Source of the DNA: Brugia malayi
Taxonomy: Eukaryota; Nematoda; Chromadorea; Rhabditida; Onchocercidae
DNA: 64,000 nucleotides
Direction: 5' to 3'
NCBI RefSeq assembly: GCF_000002995.4
Contig: NW_025062479.1
Span: 6,875,221-6,939,220 of the forward strand
Below, one piece after another: positions 51,301 to 64,000 of the stretch. The position numbers and the translations under genes are program-made. The notes under the pieces were generated by a model. The model ran no database searches. It was not told where the DNA came from and worked only from the letters and a program-made list of their open reading frames with translations. Position 1 is the stretch's first letter. The number at the start of each line of letters is the position of its first letter.

Positions 51301-52741
51301 AATTTTACCACAGTTCTTTTCATATCTCTGCATGCTATAATGTTTGCTAATAGTGCTTAATACATTTCGAAAAACATTTGTATTTGAAAAATTGGGATTC
51401 TGTTTCTAAATTCCTATTCTGACATATGAGACCAATGGAAAGATTTATAATACGATATTTCTAGAATATCACGTTATTATCAAAGTTCTCTGTATAAAAT
51501 CCATTTAATTTGGATATTTATTTTATAGAATGTGCACTTCCGATCTCCCTCTACTCATACAATGCCAGAGTGGACTAAACGAATTTTTATCGAATTTTTA
51601 CCCAAATATCTTTTAATGAGACGACCATCACCAATAAAAATCATCAGAAACAGCTCTACTAACACGGTTTGCTTACTCTTCATTTCTTGATATTATAATG
51701 TAAATATAATATGCTGTGGCGTGATGTAGTATATCGCTGTGTTGAGATACTTGAATTTTCTCAGCACAAGAAGTGGAAAACAATGACTGGTAACAGTAGA
51801 AATTGAATGCTGTAATTTAATTTGTTAATATTTAAAGCAAATAGATGGTAATAGTAAATTTCACTACAGTCGAACTATAGATTTAGCAAACAAGTGATTT
51901 CAGTTCACTATTCCCAAACGCCACGACAGAAAACTGTTAAACTTCAGTCGACCACGTGACCACACAGTTTCCGCTTTATTTGATCAGGTGCTGTTAAGCG
52001 CATTAAGTCGAAAAGAAAAATTCTTATGTATTATTATTATTATTATTTTATTGTTTATTATTATTATCATTACTAATTATTATTATATTACTGACTTTTT
52101 TTGATTCGCTAACTATCCTTTTTTCTGGAAACAATAACAAATATTATCACCGAAATTCTGTGAATATAAAAAATTGTTGAGAACTGAAAAATTGTTTAGA
52201 TGGATTTCTTATCTCCGGCTTATCGATCATCATTTTGTACAATGAGAAGTCATGACGGTAGCAGTTTCGCAAGCTTCCAAAAAGAACTTACACCAGTGAT
52301 GAGCGCCGTTGATAGTGTCACATTTATTGCCAGTCATATGAAGGATGATAAAAATGGCCAACAGGTTTATTCATATTTATTTTTATCGTAACATTTACGA
52401 TTAAGACCTTCTTTTAATCTCGTATTAATTGTTAGAAAGAATCAAGAATAACCGAAAGAGTTCTTTTATAAAATGAATCTAGTATTTTTACTGTTCCTGA
52501 AGTCTACGCTTAATCTAACTTATGAGAACAATCCTTTTTAACCATTCCAATCATAGTGAAGAAATTTGCACCAACTGAGAAGAGAGAAACGAAAATTTAG
52601 ATAATCGAGGACTGGAAATATATATCCGTTGTGATGGATCGATTGTTCCTCATACTATTTACAACAGCTTGTATGATCGGCAGCATTCTCATCATACTAC
52701 GGGCCCCAACCCTTTATGATACAACTATTGCATTGGCATAA
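48381..52741 (+). CDS. Nicotinic acetylcholine receptor alpha-type subunit
   Basis: A Cys-loop ligand-gated cation channel subunit for neuromuscular or neuronal membranes. Exons: 48381-48602, 48899-48943, 49094-49201, 49445-49537, 49775-49836, 50167-50295, 50459-50534, 50683-50790, 50901-51004, 51105-51211, 51529-51666, 52200-52364, 52601-52741; about 498 residues. The signal peptide is [20 protein letters not shown]. The ligand domain has [15 protein letters not shown] and the Cys-loop [16 protein letters not shown] (13 residues between cysteines). The vicinal pair RYPCCESPF in loop C marks an alpha subunit. M1 begins after [16 protein letters not shown]2 is [19 protein letters not shown], preceded by GGEK, as in cation-selective receptors. 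The M3 region is [20 protein letters not shown] cytoplasmic loop and M4 ([20 protein letters not shown]) end the protein. The second/third exon joint is off by one base (see findings), so the gene may carry a frameshift or an assembly error. It is nearest in style to UNC-38/UNC-63-class subunits; which one is not resolved. Confidence 0.9.
49025..49082. repeat. 20-bp direct duplication upstream of a receptor acceptor
   Basis: TGATTTTTAATCAGATATTT recurs 38 bp later with small changes (TGATTTTTAATTAGATATTA). The second copy ends just before the polypyrimidine tract and acceptor of receptor exon 3, the same joint that shows the phase mismatch. Confidence 0.7.
52029..52090. repeat. (ATT)n microsatellite in a receptor intron
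   Basis: Imperfect ATT/TTA trinucleotide array in the intron before the exon at 52200. No coding content. Confidence 0.85.
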
Positions 52742-53652
52742 TGAAGTAGTTGTCACAGTACTTTTTATATTTGAAGAATTTAAGCAAAATGCTTGTTTTT
52801 ACAACTTACATTTATCGTATGCAATTTTCCAGTGCCTTTTCCTTTTAGGAAAATGCATTGTAAATTTACTAATATATATATATAATTATATTATTATCAT
52901 ATTTTCGAATCATGAATTTGAAATTGATTAATTAATCTGGCAATATTAGTTAAAATAACAAGATTATTGCTAAGTATACTTAAGGATGCCCTCCGAAATG
53001 TTCTGCTGAGTTCTCCGATAAGTCTCGGTTAGGTAATTAGTTTATGAACTTAAAGTAATTAGATCATTGGCTATTAGATTCCTTATAGCAATTGCTACTG
53101 TAATCTGCCGCCAAATTAATTAGATGCATGTTTTGGTAACAACTGTTGAGATTCTTTACATTTTCTTAACAGGACTTTTCCATTTCTAGCTCTATTCTGT
53201 TTATATCTCGATAAAATGACTTACTAGCAATAAATTACGACATACATCATTTATTTTTTCTCCAACATACATAGTAATTTGCAAATTTATTAAGTGATTT
53301 GCATATATATCACATTTTTGAGGACTTCTGAATTTTATTCATAAATATATGAGACGAGGTTTAAGTTGAACAGAAAGGAAGGTGTTATAACTTTTCTTTT
53401 TGTCAATATGGTCTATAACCAATTTCAAGATAACTTCCATACAGAAAAACTAAAAGCTAGAATCCATGGAAATGAAGATAAGTACAACGAAGATTTCACA
53501 GAATAAGTGTTAGTGATTTTTTTCAGAACTATATGACTAGACAAATTAGTAATGAAACGTGTATGTCAGTAATCAGTAAAATTATTCAACTGAGTGATGC
53601 ATACAATTGAAGGAAGAAGATAGCAACAAAAAAAGAAATCTTCATTGCTAAA

Positions 53653-54274
53653 TTAATCATCATGAGGATCCAGGAACCAAGTACCATGTTTTAACGCTGC
53701 AGACCACATTTCATTTTGCAGTCTTCTCATTAATAAGAGTTTTGGTGGTTCCGATTCCTTGAATGGTTCCCATCTTAAACGAATCATAAGTCGCCGCTAT
53801 TACTTTGTTTTTTTGAATATCAGCTGGTCATTTATTTCATAGAAGGATTTCTGTTTAAGGTATATTGCTTCAAAGAGTAAAAGAATTAGCTGCCTGTTTA
53901 AAACATTGTTGATATATTAAATTTTAATATATAAACGTATGTTTGTGATTTTACATATTTGTAATTATTTATAATTCAATTAACACACGATTAATATATT
54001 TGTAATTAATTAATATATTAATATGCGTATACATTTATAACAACAACTAATATATTTATAATTCTCTTCTCTCATGTAGTCGCAACTACTGTACGAAGAC
54101 TTCAATTCATTAAAAATGACTGTAGAAAATGATAACATACGCAAATGCATATTTATGGCTGAATCGATCTTCAATTGTGCACCACAGGAATTCTCGATTT
54201 CCACCTTTCCAACCTGCAATGAATAAATAATCAAGCGCTAACACAGCCAATGCCAGCATTTTCTAGAATTTTAG
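53653..54274 (-). CDS. 3' exons of an unrecognised gene
   Basis: Three minus-strand exons agree in phase: about 54274-54245 (KILENAGIG), 54213-54141 (CWKGGNREFLWCTIEDRF, then SHKYAF) and 53773-53653 (WEPFKESEPPKLLLMRRLQN, ending GTWFLDPHDD-stop). Acceptors are gatttcgcag, cattgcag and cgtttaag; donors are gtgtta and gtatgt. The last exon is strongly protein-like. I do not know the family. Upstream exons probably lie between 54.3 and 55.1 kb: protein-like runs such as SGELTGTIFSKRPISASLGV and EISCRYYGHHYTWHGNETF occur there, but I could not join them with confidence. Confidence 0.45.
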
Positions 54275-57136
54275 CTGCGAAATCTCTATGAAGTCAGTTT
54301 CTGATACATCATGGTATTGTTTAAAATCTTCCTTTTATTTTCACCTATGTCCATTTAAGGGCGAAGTTGAAGCCGTGTAGTCCAAAAAAAAAAAAGGCTA
54401 TTTTACGAAGTGTCGACTAAGAGGAATGATTAGATACCATTACTCTGAATTCTTTTCATTAAGTGCTGAACGTAAGTGCAGTTGCAACAAGAAAACTTCG
54501 ATGGATAACCCTGAGTTCTGGTAGATGCTGATGAATATCAGAATGAAAAAACATTCATTTCCTACTAAAAAGATAATTGTTGATTATAAATGATAATTGT
54601 ACTTCTGTCAGTTATAACTTCCACTTTTTTAAGGCCATAGATCACATAAAACGTAAGTAGACATAGAAAACCACTCATTTGAATATGCAGAGGAAATGTT
54701 TCATTGCCATGCCAGGTATAGTGATGTCCATAATATCTGCAGCTGATTTCATTTTCTGCGAATGCTTTAAGGTTTTTTCATTAACTCACGAAACTTTGAT
54801 TACAGTAAGTCATCCTATTAAAGCTAACATTCCTCATTTATCCTTAAAAAATAAATTGGATATGAATAGATACCTCCACAAACCATCAACACCCCTAGAC
54901 TTGCAGAAATCGGTCTTTTGGAGAAAATCGTCCCAGTTAGCTCTCCACTTTCTTTGAATTTTTGTTGAAGAGGTTAATTGTCGCTTGGTTCTTATTTTTT
55001 CCAAAAAATAAGGCCTTAGAGTCAAGCAAGCCAACCGCATCATAAAATTTGTCACTATGATAATGAAAGTCACTATATGTTTTATGCATTTTTATCTGGC
55101 TCGGAGAATTTCCTTAAGTTTTCTCTGCATACTTATCATTAAGAATAAACATATATTCTTAACAGAATTAAAAATTTTTTATTGCTAATTTGTAGTGCAA
55201 ATTATTAGTTAAGTAGTGAATTGAAGTTATCAATATTTTTTATGCAGAAATTCCCACATCTGAATAGATAATACTACTGCTGAATTTCATACTGTTCGTC
55301 CAATAAATTGCTAGTAAAATGCCATAGTGGCTTTTCCTTGTCAGAATTTTATGAAAGTGCTAAAAGCTTTTGAATAAAAGAATATGATTCAAAAAATTGG
55401 TATGAAAACTTCAGCTAAAACATTTTCGATTATAGCAACAATACTAGTTATAATTTGAAACAGCTTCGGGTGCATTTTCGGTGATCAATTCTTTAAAATT
55501 CTTGAATTTGACCAGCCAGTGCAACATGTAATGAACTTCAACTGGAAAAGAATGAAAACATCCTCATATTTAAGAAACTATCTTTAAAACGTTTTTGAGA
55601 AATAAAACTTTCCTAAATAGCATAACTTATAGCAACAAAAAGAAAATGAATATTAAGTATGACATATAATGACATAGATATTAAAAGATATAATAACACG
55701 GATATTAAAAATAAAATCATATAAGTTGGTAATTAAGCTCAAACAAAATATTTACTGAAAATAGAAAAAGGCCCTTGATCTACATACTCTCAAAACATAT
55801 AACAATCGTAAGTATGATCTCGAAATTCTTAGCCCAATGCAGAAAGGACTAGAGATCAGAAAAGTTGCCATAAATTTATACAAAACATCATATAAGTTTT
55901 GCACTTTTATTTTGCTTTAATTTGAGTATCAATTGATTAATATGGTATTAAAAAAAGAATTAATGTATGTGATACTTGTAGTCCTCCTTCAGATTTGGTT
56001 ATTGATTACTTTTTCATACCTAATGCTAATTAAAATCGCTATTTCGTTTATGTTAATTCTCTGTCTAGTACTCATGGATTATTATTAGCAAAAAAGTCAA
56101 GATACTGTTTCTAGTTTCAGTGCGTTATCTTCATAAAGTTCGACAGAACTTTTGCTTTTAAATGATACATTTTAGCGCATACTTTCCTTGAACGCTTAGT
56201 GATGAAAATGTTATAAATTTCACAACAGTGTTCCTATACTTATTTATGAAAGTGCCTTTAGAATCTTCAAATGTAAACTTCATAAAGCAAAATAGAATAC
56301 TTTTTGTAAGTTCAAGCAAATATTTAAATATCAACATTGGGACAACTAAGAAAGCGAAGAAGTTTGAGACCTTATCAGAATGCTGAGAAGTTAGACTTCG
56401 CAGTGAGGTTTACATCTGATTCATTGTTCTACATAATGAATGCTTGCAGCTGCCATAAAAAAATACAGCTGATGTTGAGATCACAATTAAATTCATCGCT
56501 GCAATTGTACCGAGGCCAAGTGATGACATACAGAACACATCCTGGAAATTCTAAACTAAGAAACACATTTCCACTGAATGTTTTAGAACCCATTTATATG
56601 GAACTTCAAAAATCTAAGTGTAAATTTTATAAAGTAAAACAGAATTGTTTTTATTAATCGAGGCAAATATTTATGCATCAACTGAAGATATAAAAGAGAC
56701 CTGGTAAATACCGAAATTGTCATCAAACCAGCTAACTTTTTCAATTTGGTCATATCGAAGACTAAACTTCATTTCTAATCCAAATTCTTCTGCAAAACTG
56801 TGGTTCGTTACTTGTTGACAGAAGACAAACTATACAAAAATTATACAGATAAAATCTCAAGAACAAAAATTTCTCCGTTGACAAACGAAATCCACCGATA
56901 GTTAACATATTTTTCATTCTATTTTGCAAAGACAAAAAAACAAATTGCTTCATGACAAGCTAACTGTTTTAAAAAGTTGATTAATAAAGTTGACATTAGT
57001 CAGTGAATTGAAATCCATCAGCTAATGAATGAATTTTATACCAGAAATTTAACTACATAAGTAATAGTAAAATAATGACAAAATTTTTTAAAACACGAAA
57101 ATTTTTTAGATAGATTAAAGCAAGGAAGTCAGAAAA
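54275..57136. other. Mostly non-coding, may hold upstream exons of the 53.6-kb gene
   Basis: 54.3-55.1 kb contains minus-strand coding-like fragments that could belong to the unrecognised gene. 55.1-57.1 kb shows only AT-rich sequence. The 106-codon frame at 56337-56657 (+) starts on a non-ATG codon and has no splice or family support. Confidence 0.35.
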
Positions 57137-60100
57137 TTAAACATTAACAACACTTTTATTAAATGATGTTGTTCCACTGATTTCCATCAATTTTTGTTCG
57201 TTTATTTGGGAAGTGTTTTTAAATGAGGATAAAGTCCAGCTTTCCTGTATTAGCGGCTCTGGCTGCAATGAAGTCTGACGTCTTCGTCTTGGTGGTTCTG
57301 CACAAGTTGGAATCTAGAAATCAGACATCTCCCAATGTTCTTATTACCAATCAAAATAAACATATTATATTCTTTATTTCTTAAATTTCTTAAGACAGAA
57401 AGGTAGTTTGACATTTTAGTTTAGACTGAGTTAAGTAAGAAAAATTATTAAATTCCACACTGATTTATGCAAAAAATAAAGATAAAGTAACTGGAAATAT
57501 AAAATATTCTCACAGAACATTATAAATATAGAGCATTTCTCTATTAGTGAATCTGTTATGAAAAATTGTTGAAAACAATATGAACTTCTTTTTCTCAGTT
57601 CCCACGATTAATAAATATATTCAAGACGTCTTCGTGCAATATTACTCAAAGAAAAGCAAACATTTGTTTACTGAACGAAATCCGAAAATTCACTTCAAAA
57701 AAAGAAAAAAGAACTATAGATACGGAGCAGTATTCCTGAGTCGGTTCTTTTACTGACACTGATATTTGGCAATCGAAGAATAAACTTTGTCGATCGGCAT
57801 ACTTATAAACATGTGCTTCTTTACCCGCCATTAAATCTGACACATATTCCAGATTTTGCAGTAAATATTTGTCTTTCGCACATCTGCATTAGAAAAACAT
57901 GCTATGATGTTCAGACCAATCAGCATTTTAGATATTAAATTTTTTGAAATCTAATATCTAATCATTGCAGTCTTTCTTCGTCTCGTACTTTGTTATTTAT
58001 GCTTTAATGAGAAAAGGAGAGAGGATTTATCACTTTGAAAAATCAAAGCGCTTGAAAAATCGAAGTTACCCTTGTTCATCAATCAGCTGAACCCGATCAC
58101 CGTTACCGTCATCCACAAAGCAACTGTGCACCACCATGCAGAATTGGTTCTCGGTATCCGTCTCACATGTCCATTTGTGATAAACCTAAATTAAAGTCAC
58201 TTCTGTTCACCATGCTAGCAAAGTTAATGAAGGTAATAAGTCACAGACAGAGTTTTCTGATTCTTTACGAATGGGATAAACAATGATAACAAACTGAAAG
58301 TGATTTATAATAGCAATAAAAATATTACCCTAATTCATTTATTATAGTCTGGATAATTAGACAATAAAATAATATCACAAAAATTGTCTCTTGAAGCTCA
58401 CCATCTGTCCAATGACAGCATAAAATACTGGAGGTCCAGTAGGCGATCCATCTAGAATCTCATATTTACACACTGGCATCGGCACTTGCTCAGTTTGGAG
58501 CGGAGGAGGATTCATCCTGAAACTCGAAAACTGTTTGAAAAATATTAAATCAATTAGTTGTTATAATGATAAAATAACAACAGGTAAATTCAAGCCCGAA
58601 GTTATGACGAATATAACTTATACGCACCATTTTATTAAATGATTAAATGAAGTCTAATTCGCATGTCACAAGGGATTGATTAATAATAAAATCTCAGTCT
58701 TTGTTGTGCTTTTTGAAATGATTTAAAAAATGAAATTTTTGGATAAAATCTGAAAAGATGGTGTCAGTTTTGATTACAATATCTGATTAACTTACTTTAC
58801 TTGTATTTGTTTCTCGAAGATTTTTTCTATTTCCATGTATAAACACTGCACCACATAAACACGGTCAATTTTGGTGAGAAAATCTGGTTGGAATGCCAGA
58901 AAAAGTGACGTTGTTATATACAAACCACGTGGGTTAGTCTGAAAAAAATTTCCAATAAAGAAAAAAATTACTCAACAATTAAATGATCAACTTCATTGTA
59001 ATAAAAGGGATTGTTTTGTTTAATATAATGCATAGACTGTCCGTCTGAATTGTTTGGTAAGTGTCAAATCCTACCGATCGCTTTCTCTCAATATCACAAC
59101 TTTTGAATCCGATTTTAATGGATGCATTTCGTCCTTTATCGTCTACTTTTTCAGAGCCAATTGAACGACATGACGGATCTTCTAAATGGTCTTCCACAAA
59201 TATTATCCCTTTGAAAGTATTCCGTGTTTCAAATTGCACCTTAATTATTGCATTCATGAAAGCAAAATAAAGAGTTTCTTTTCTGTGAAAGTTCTTTTCA
59301 TATATGACCGTTATATTCACTTCCATTTCCTTTTTTTCAATAAACAAATATTTTTGAAGCAAAACACCACGATTTAATTGAAAACGAAAGATTTCTGAAA
59401 ATATAAGGGGATATAACAATACTTATTTTATCAATTTGAAAGACGCTAACGACTCGTTTTTTATATTCCTCAAATTAACAAATTTTCACACTGAAAATTC
59501 AATTAAATTTAATAACTTATAATCAACCTACTTCAATATAATTGTCGCCACAGTAAACATATGGATCACCGAGAATTCCGTTGTCCGAAATACTGGTTTT
59601 GATGATGTTCTGCAAAATTCATTTTTTCACATATATTAAATTCTATAGACTGAAAAGATATTTAGCTCAGAAATCAACATCAAGCATTTGCACTTTCACA
59701 GCTACTAGTAGTGTAAATCATTGCAATGGCAATGATTTATTTTTAAAGAACTAAGAAAAACTAATACATTAATCTTCGTCCAATTTTTGACCAATACCAT
59801 TGCTGAACAAAACATGTTCAATTTATTTTGAAAAGTATTAAATAATTATTTTAGTTAATTTAGCTTAACATGTGGAAGGAAAAAAAAAATCAATGTCCAG
59901 AAAAGAATGACTGAGACGATTACTTATAAAGGTAATAAATCCATATAAATTTTTAGAAAAACAGTTGAATTTTAAAATGTTCCCAAGAGTAAATTTTGTT
60001 GTCAAGATGTCGCGAAATTACATTCATAGAGATCTTAAATATCGTGAAATCAAAAAATTATATTTCCATCGTCTCTCTTTTGGATGATGCAAATCAATTA

Positions 60101-60649
60101 TAATGCAAAGAAGTTTTGATAGATTTAAGCTATCCATCAAGAAAAATTACTGCACAGTGATTTCTCACTGATTTTTTTCATTATTTTTTTTCTGAATAAT
60201 TAAAGTCATTTATTGTAATAATGTCTCTAATTGCTGTGATACGTGCTAATTTGTTTGCAGATGCACCAATTCAATTCTCTCATATTTCTCTCATTCATAT
60301 ATCTTCATTTGTCATTGTATGGGGACAATTAGGTCAACACAGTGGACAAAGAAACACTGAATGAGAATGTTACAGTGAATCCGTTCTCCAAATTTTTTAA
60401 TTCAGAAGAATGAAAAGCCGGTATTACTCATTCATTGTAAATAGTAAATGCAAAATTAATTCGGTCCACTACCAGTTAATTTTTTTTCAAAATTAATTTT
60501 AAAACATGAAAAGGTAGTTCAGATGTAAAGATTCCCAATAACTGATTACTCTGTCTAATTGGCAAAAGTTTTTTCCCATATTATGAATAATTAAATATAA
60601 TACTTGCCATTAATGCTGTGAAGATTGTTAAAGTAAATGATACGTGCAT
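57137..60649 (-). CDS. Cuticlin-like zona pellucida (ZP) domain protein
   Basis: A secreted structural protein of the nematode cuticle; ZP domains polymerise into insoluble cuticlin. Eight exons: 60649-60608, 59609-59532, 59239-59075, 58938-58796, 58516-58402, 58185-58070, 57883-57724, 57313-57137; 331 residues. The first exon gives a signal peptide (MHVSFTLTIFTALM); its ATG lies about 20 bp after a tttttcag that suits spliced-leader addition. Its donor reads ATG|gcaagt, a GC-type donor, and is the only phase-correct choice. The ZP core is clear: SDNGILGDPYVYCGDNYIEV, PSCRSIG, FKSCDIERKRS, FLTKIDRVYVVQC, MPVCKYEILDGSPTGPPV, KWTCETDTENQFCMVVHSCF, VDDGNGDRVQLID, SDLMAGKEAHVYKYADRQSL, FFDCQISVSVKEP. 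After the last cysteines (EYCSIPTC) a basic RRRR site suits proprotein cleavage. About 45 residues follow with no transmembrane segment, unlike many ZP precursors. An alternative joint at 58805/58534 would add a few residues. Confidence 0.92.
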
Positions 60650-63600
60650 CGACAAGTACTCTTCTTCCTCTGAAAAATGGTGCGAATTGGCTTAAATAAA
60701 AATCCGAAAAATTTAAGCCGCACATAAACGATGAATTAATTGATTTACGTATAAGCATATTTGAGAAAGTTTATATTGTAAAGTGTCAACATTAAAGAAC
60801 AGGGAGTCTTACAGATTCATAGGAAACAAATGACTTTTAATTAAATCACTTTCATAAGTGATTCAAAATTTCATTAAAGGATGTTTTCAGAAGCATAAGG
60901 AAGGTTAACTTTATTAACATGGGCACTTTGATCAATAACTCTGTCTTTATGGAAATTTTTGTAGTTAATCCAAAACTTTCGCTTTTTATTGCATTTTTCT
61001 TACTTAACCTATTGGTTTAAGCCTATAAAACCTGGTGCTTCATTTCACTATAGAACCCATACCTCAAAACCTTTGTTTACTATCTTAAAATTAATCAGAA
61101 TATAGTAATCAACACAGAAAACATCTACTGTAAAAATGTAACATAGATGAGACATTTGATAAATCCTCCAGCAAAATTTTTAAATATGACCAACTAATCC
61201 TTACTTTAAATTCTTCGTTGATCAGACATTTAATAATATCTACACATTAGAAATTGTAAACCACTCAAAATCCTAAATAACATGCATTGCGTGTACTTTT
61301 TATCAACTGAATAGTGCTGTCGGCGTGGGCCGTTTTCCCACTGCATGTTTTAAAATGTTTTGGAAGGTGCAAACTTCATTTAAATAAGTTTAGAAAATGT
61401 CATTAAAAACGGTAAATATTTAACTGATCTTAGCTATGCTTAAATGATTATAAACAGACCGAACATAACGCTCTTATTTATTCACTAAATTTATTTCACT
61501 TCTCTATCTTCTTTTTTTTTTTTCACTTCTTAAATTTATTCCACTTCCCTAAAAACATCCGGAAAATTGGAAACCTCAGATTACGCCCTTTTCTTTTAGG
61601 ATCAATTACGAACAAAGTATTTCTGATGACGCTTTGAAAAAGTTTGAGATAACAAAGCAGAAATTTTGTATAGATATACATATATGGTCCTGACAGGAAA
61701 CAGAAGGGATGAAAAAAAATATGGCCAATCAGACAAAAGAATATTCAGAAGTTTCTGGTGAAATTAATTTTTCAGCTGAACCAATTCTTACGAACTTGTG
61801 CAGTTCATTTTTTATGACCACTTGATAAGTAGTTGAATTTTATTAAAGTGAAATGATGAGTGAAAGCCACTCTCCTTATGCGTATTTAGTTCCTCTCATA
61901 CTTATAAAACAGTTATTCAAAATAAAAAAAAAAAAAAAAGAATATAAATTATTGGATTTTAATATGTAATAGTGAAAATATGTTTGGAACCGATTGTGGA
62001 GTTACTATCATCAACATTACAAATACATTCCATATGCCAAATATCTTTTGACCAAAATCTATGTAGATAATTGCCTCACTTTTAATTTTGTATTGAATGA
62101 TTTGACCTTGTTTTTTAACACACAAAAAAAGAAAAAAAATTATTGAAAGAAAATGTGAAATAATAGACAATTCCTGATAAGATATTGTGACGGTAGAAAA
62201 AGAAAGAATTCTACACGATTATTTCCTGATGAAAATTTTATAATAAATAAGAGGCATCTATCAAAAAGAAAGCAGGAAGTAAAAACAAGATGAAAATAAC
62301 ATCTAGGATAGCGCACCTTGTCTGATTTTAATGACGGATTGGGAGCAAATCGAAAAAGATAAAAAGGAAAGCTTGCATGTGTGCATCTCTGTTACTAAAT
62401 TCGGCACTACTATTAGTAAATATTGGTGATTAGAATCCCAAAAACGGTAGTAAATTTGTGCAACTCCAGATGCATGTGCCCTCAGTACGATTTTCATTAT
62501 TCTGCTCTCATCATTCCATCTTATCACCACAATTCTAATGCTTTCATTCCGTGGGCAAATAAAGTGAGAATTTGCATTTGCTGACTAACCTTATTAATAA
62601 TTGTTTTAATTACTACTCTTAATGGATAATTTCCTTAAAGCTCCACTTGTTTAGAACAATTAGGTCTAATTTCAATCCACATCTTCAAATAAATAAAGTG
62701 AAATAAGCATAAGAAGTTGTCATGCGGTTTCGCAGTACATAGTGCTAAGAAGGGTAGAATGAAATTAGTTTAAGGGATTAACAACAATCAAAATCTTTGA
62801 TTAAAATATCAAAATGAAGAATAACGGAATAAGTCTGGCTGATTGCCAAAATCTGTGATGTATTGTTCGGTTATTATTTTATAAACAGATACATCTTTGT
62901 ATTATAATAGTAAATAAGAACAAAACGCAGCAAGACCAAAGAGAAGATGAGAGCTGATACGACAATTCCCAATAGTAACGCATAAATCGGTTGATGAAGG
63001 GATTAAAAAACGATGGTTTTGCTAACCACTAGTAGGTGAGAACATACCAAAATAAGAGGACGTATTTTCGGATCTAGGGATTTATTATTACCGTTTCAGT
63101 TTGCTTTTTATCATTAAACATCATTATTCAGAGAATTAATGCATATAGGAAAACAGAAGGAGAAAAGTGCAATCTTCCAATGCAATGAGCAAATAAATCA
63201 TTGAAGAGTTTAGCATCAGTAGATTGTAAAAGATAACCAAATCAGAGTAAAAAAGCGCTGCTGATCCACTCAGAGGAACAGTTTATGTTCGTAAACAGAA
63301 AGGCACTAATCAATTCGTAATATATAGGTGGAGGGGAGGAGCAAAAATAGGATAAATTATGGAAATTCCATTAATGGGAACAGGATATCACCAAGTTATG
63401 CGCAAATTTGAACATATCAACAAACAATAATTGGAAACAAGACGAAAAAAAGTCTGATAAATTGAAACTGAGAAATAGTTTTTTTCGCTTATAAAAGATA
63501 TGTATCTCAACAAACAGCTGAATAAAACAATTTCAAAAACCGATTTCAAATGATGTTCATAGAAAGAAATAAACAGACACTAATTGCTACTAATAAGTTT

Positions 63601-64000
63601 ATTCATCAATGTCCCACCGATCCTTTCTGTTGTGAGACTTGCCAAAAAAAAGAATATATGCCCAGAAGTAGTTAAGTGAACAATGTGACAGAAAATTCTG
63701 TCTTAAAAAGGTTATATTGGCCGACCAATTCAAGTCACCAATAGGCTAAACTGATACACGACATTTTGATCCTATTATAATTCAGATTCCGACGAAACGA
63801 TACAATATACAAAATAATTCTAGCAATATTGTTTACCCAAGAAAATAGCATTAAAAGTTTGTAGAGTTTGAAAGAATAAAACTGTTGTAACCATGCAATT
63901 TCTGGAATAAAGTCATGCAGACCACCTTCAGTGAGATGAGTCTTGAAAGTAAATATAAATATGAGATTAAGGGAACAAGGAATAATGACCACTTTATTCA
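60650..64000. other. No supported gene
   Basis: AT-rich sequence upstream of the ZP gene. Minus-strand frames at 62303-62530 and 63735-63992 are protein-like in places. The latter is hydrophobic and could be a fragment of a membrane protein, but neither has splice support or a recognisable family. A short hairpin (AAATCATTGC...GCAATGATTT) occurs nearby at about 59.7 kb, inside the ZP gene. Confidence 0.45.

Noticed and set aside
56337..56657. 106-codon plus-strand frame
   Set aside because: It opens on a non-ATG codon, has no acceptor or donor context and no recognisable motif; the length is near what chance allows here.
62303..62530. Minus-strand frame with a few aromatic-rich runs
   Set aside because: No start context, splice sites or family; treated as chance.
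63735..63992. Hydrophobic minus-strand frame at the right edge, possible end of a 7TM receptor
   Set aside because: No conserved receptor motif is visible and the upstream part lies outside the window; too weak to call.

Overview
The window looks like nuclear DNA of a parasitic-type nematode, most likely a clade III (spirurid/filarial-like) worm. The reasons are AT-rich sequence, many short introns with gt...tttcag-type boundaries, no bacterial-style operons, and nematode-typical products: a TWK two-pore K+ channel, a cuticlin-type ZP protein and a Cys-loop acetylcholine receptor subunit. The species cannot be fixed from sequence alone. Genes were built by hand by joining exons whose splice phases agree. 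Intron-exon joints that do not agree are flagged.

Layout. 1-8.3 kb is mostly non-coding and repeat-rich. It holds a perfect 24-bp hairpin at 3.7 kb, poly-T tracts, and one unrecognised multi-exon gene on the minus strand (about 4.7-5.8 kb). 8.4-15.2 kb (+) is a TWK two-pore potassium channel. 15.2-22.2 kb is a long gene-poor stretch with a minisatellite and a decayed coding remnant (17.2-17.6 kb) whose last codons recur at 18.3 kb. 22.2-33.7 kb is a compact membrane-traffic cluster: a SMAP-type ArfGAP (-), a RUN+PH protein of PLEKHM2/SKIP-like architecture (+) and an epsin (-). The first two are divergent with about 0.7 kb between start codons; the last two converge. 33.7-39.3 kb is sparse apart from a 54-codon ORF with a signal peptide. 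39.4-47.0 kb (+) is a multi-C2H2 zinc-finger protein with two CtBP-type motifs. 48.4-52.7 kb (+) is a nicotinic acetylcholine receptor alpha subunit with one suspicious one-base phase mismatch. 53.6-54.3 kb (-) holds the 3' exons of an unrecognised gene. 57.1-60.6 kb (-) is a cuticlin-like ZP protein whose first intron appears to use a GC donor. 60.7-64 kb has no supported gene.

Functional themes are membrane excitability (K+ channel, nAChR), vesicle and lysosome traffic (ArfGAP, RUN-PH, epsin), transcription (zinc finger) and cuticle (ZP protein). No CRISPR array, rRNA, convincing tRNA or intact transposon was seen.
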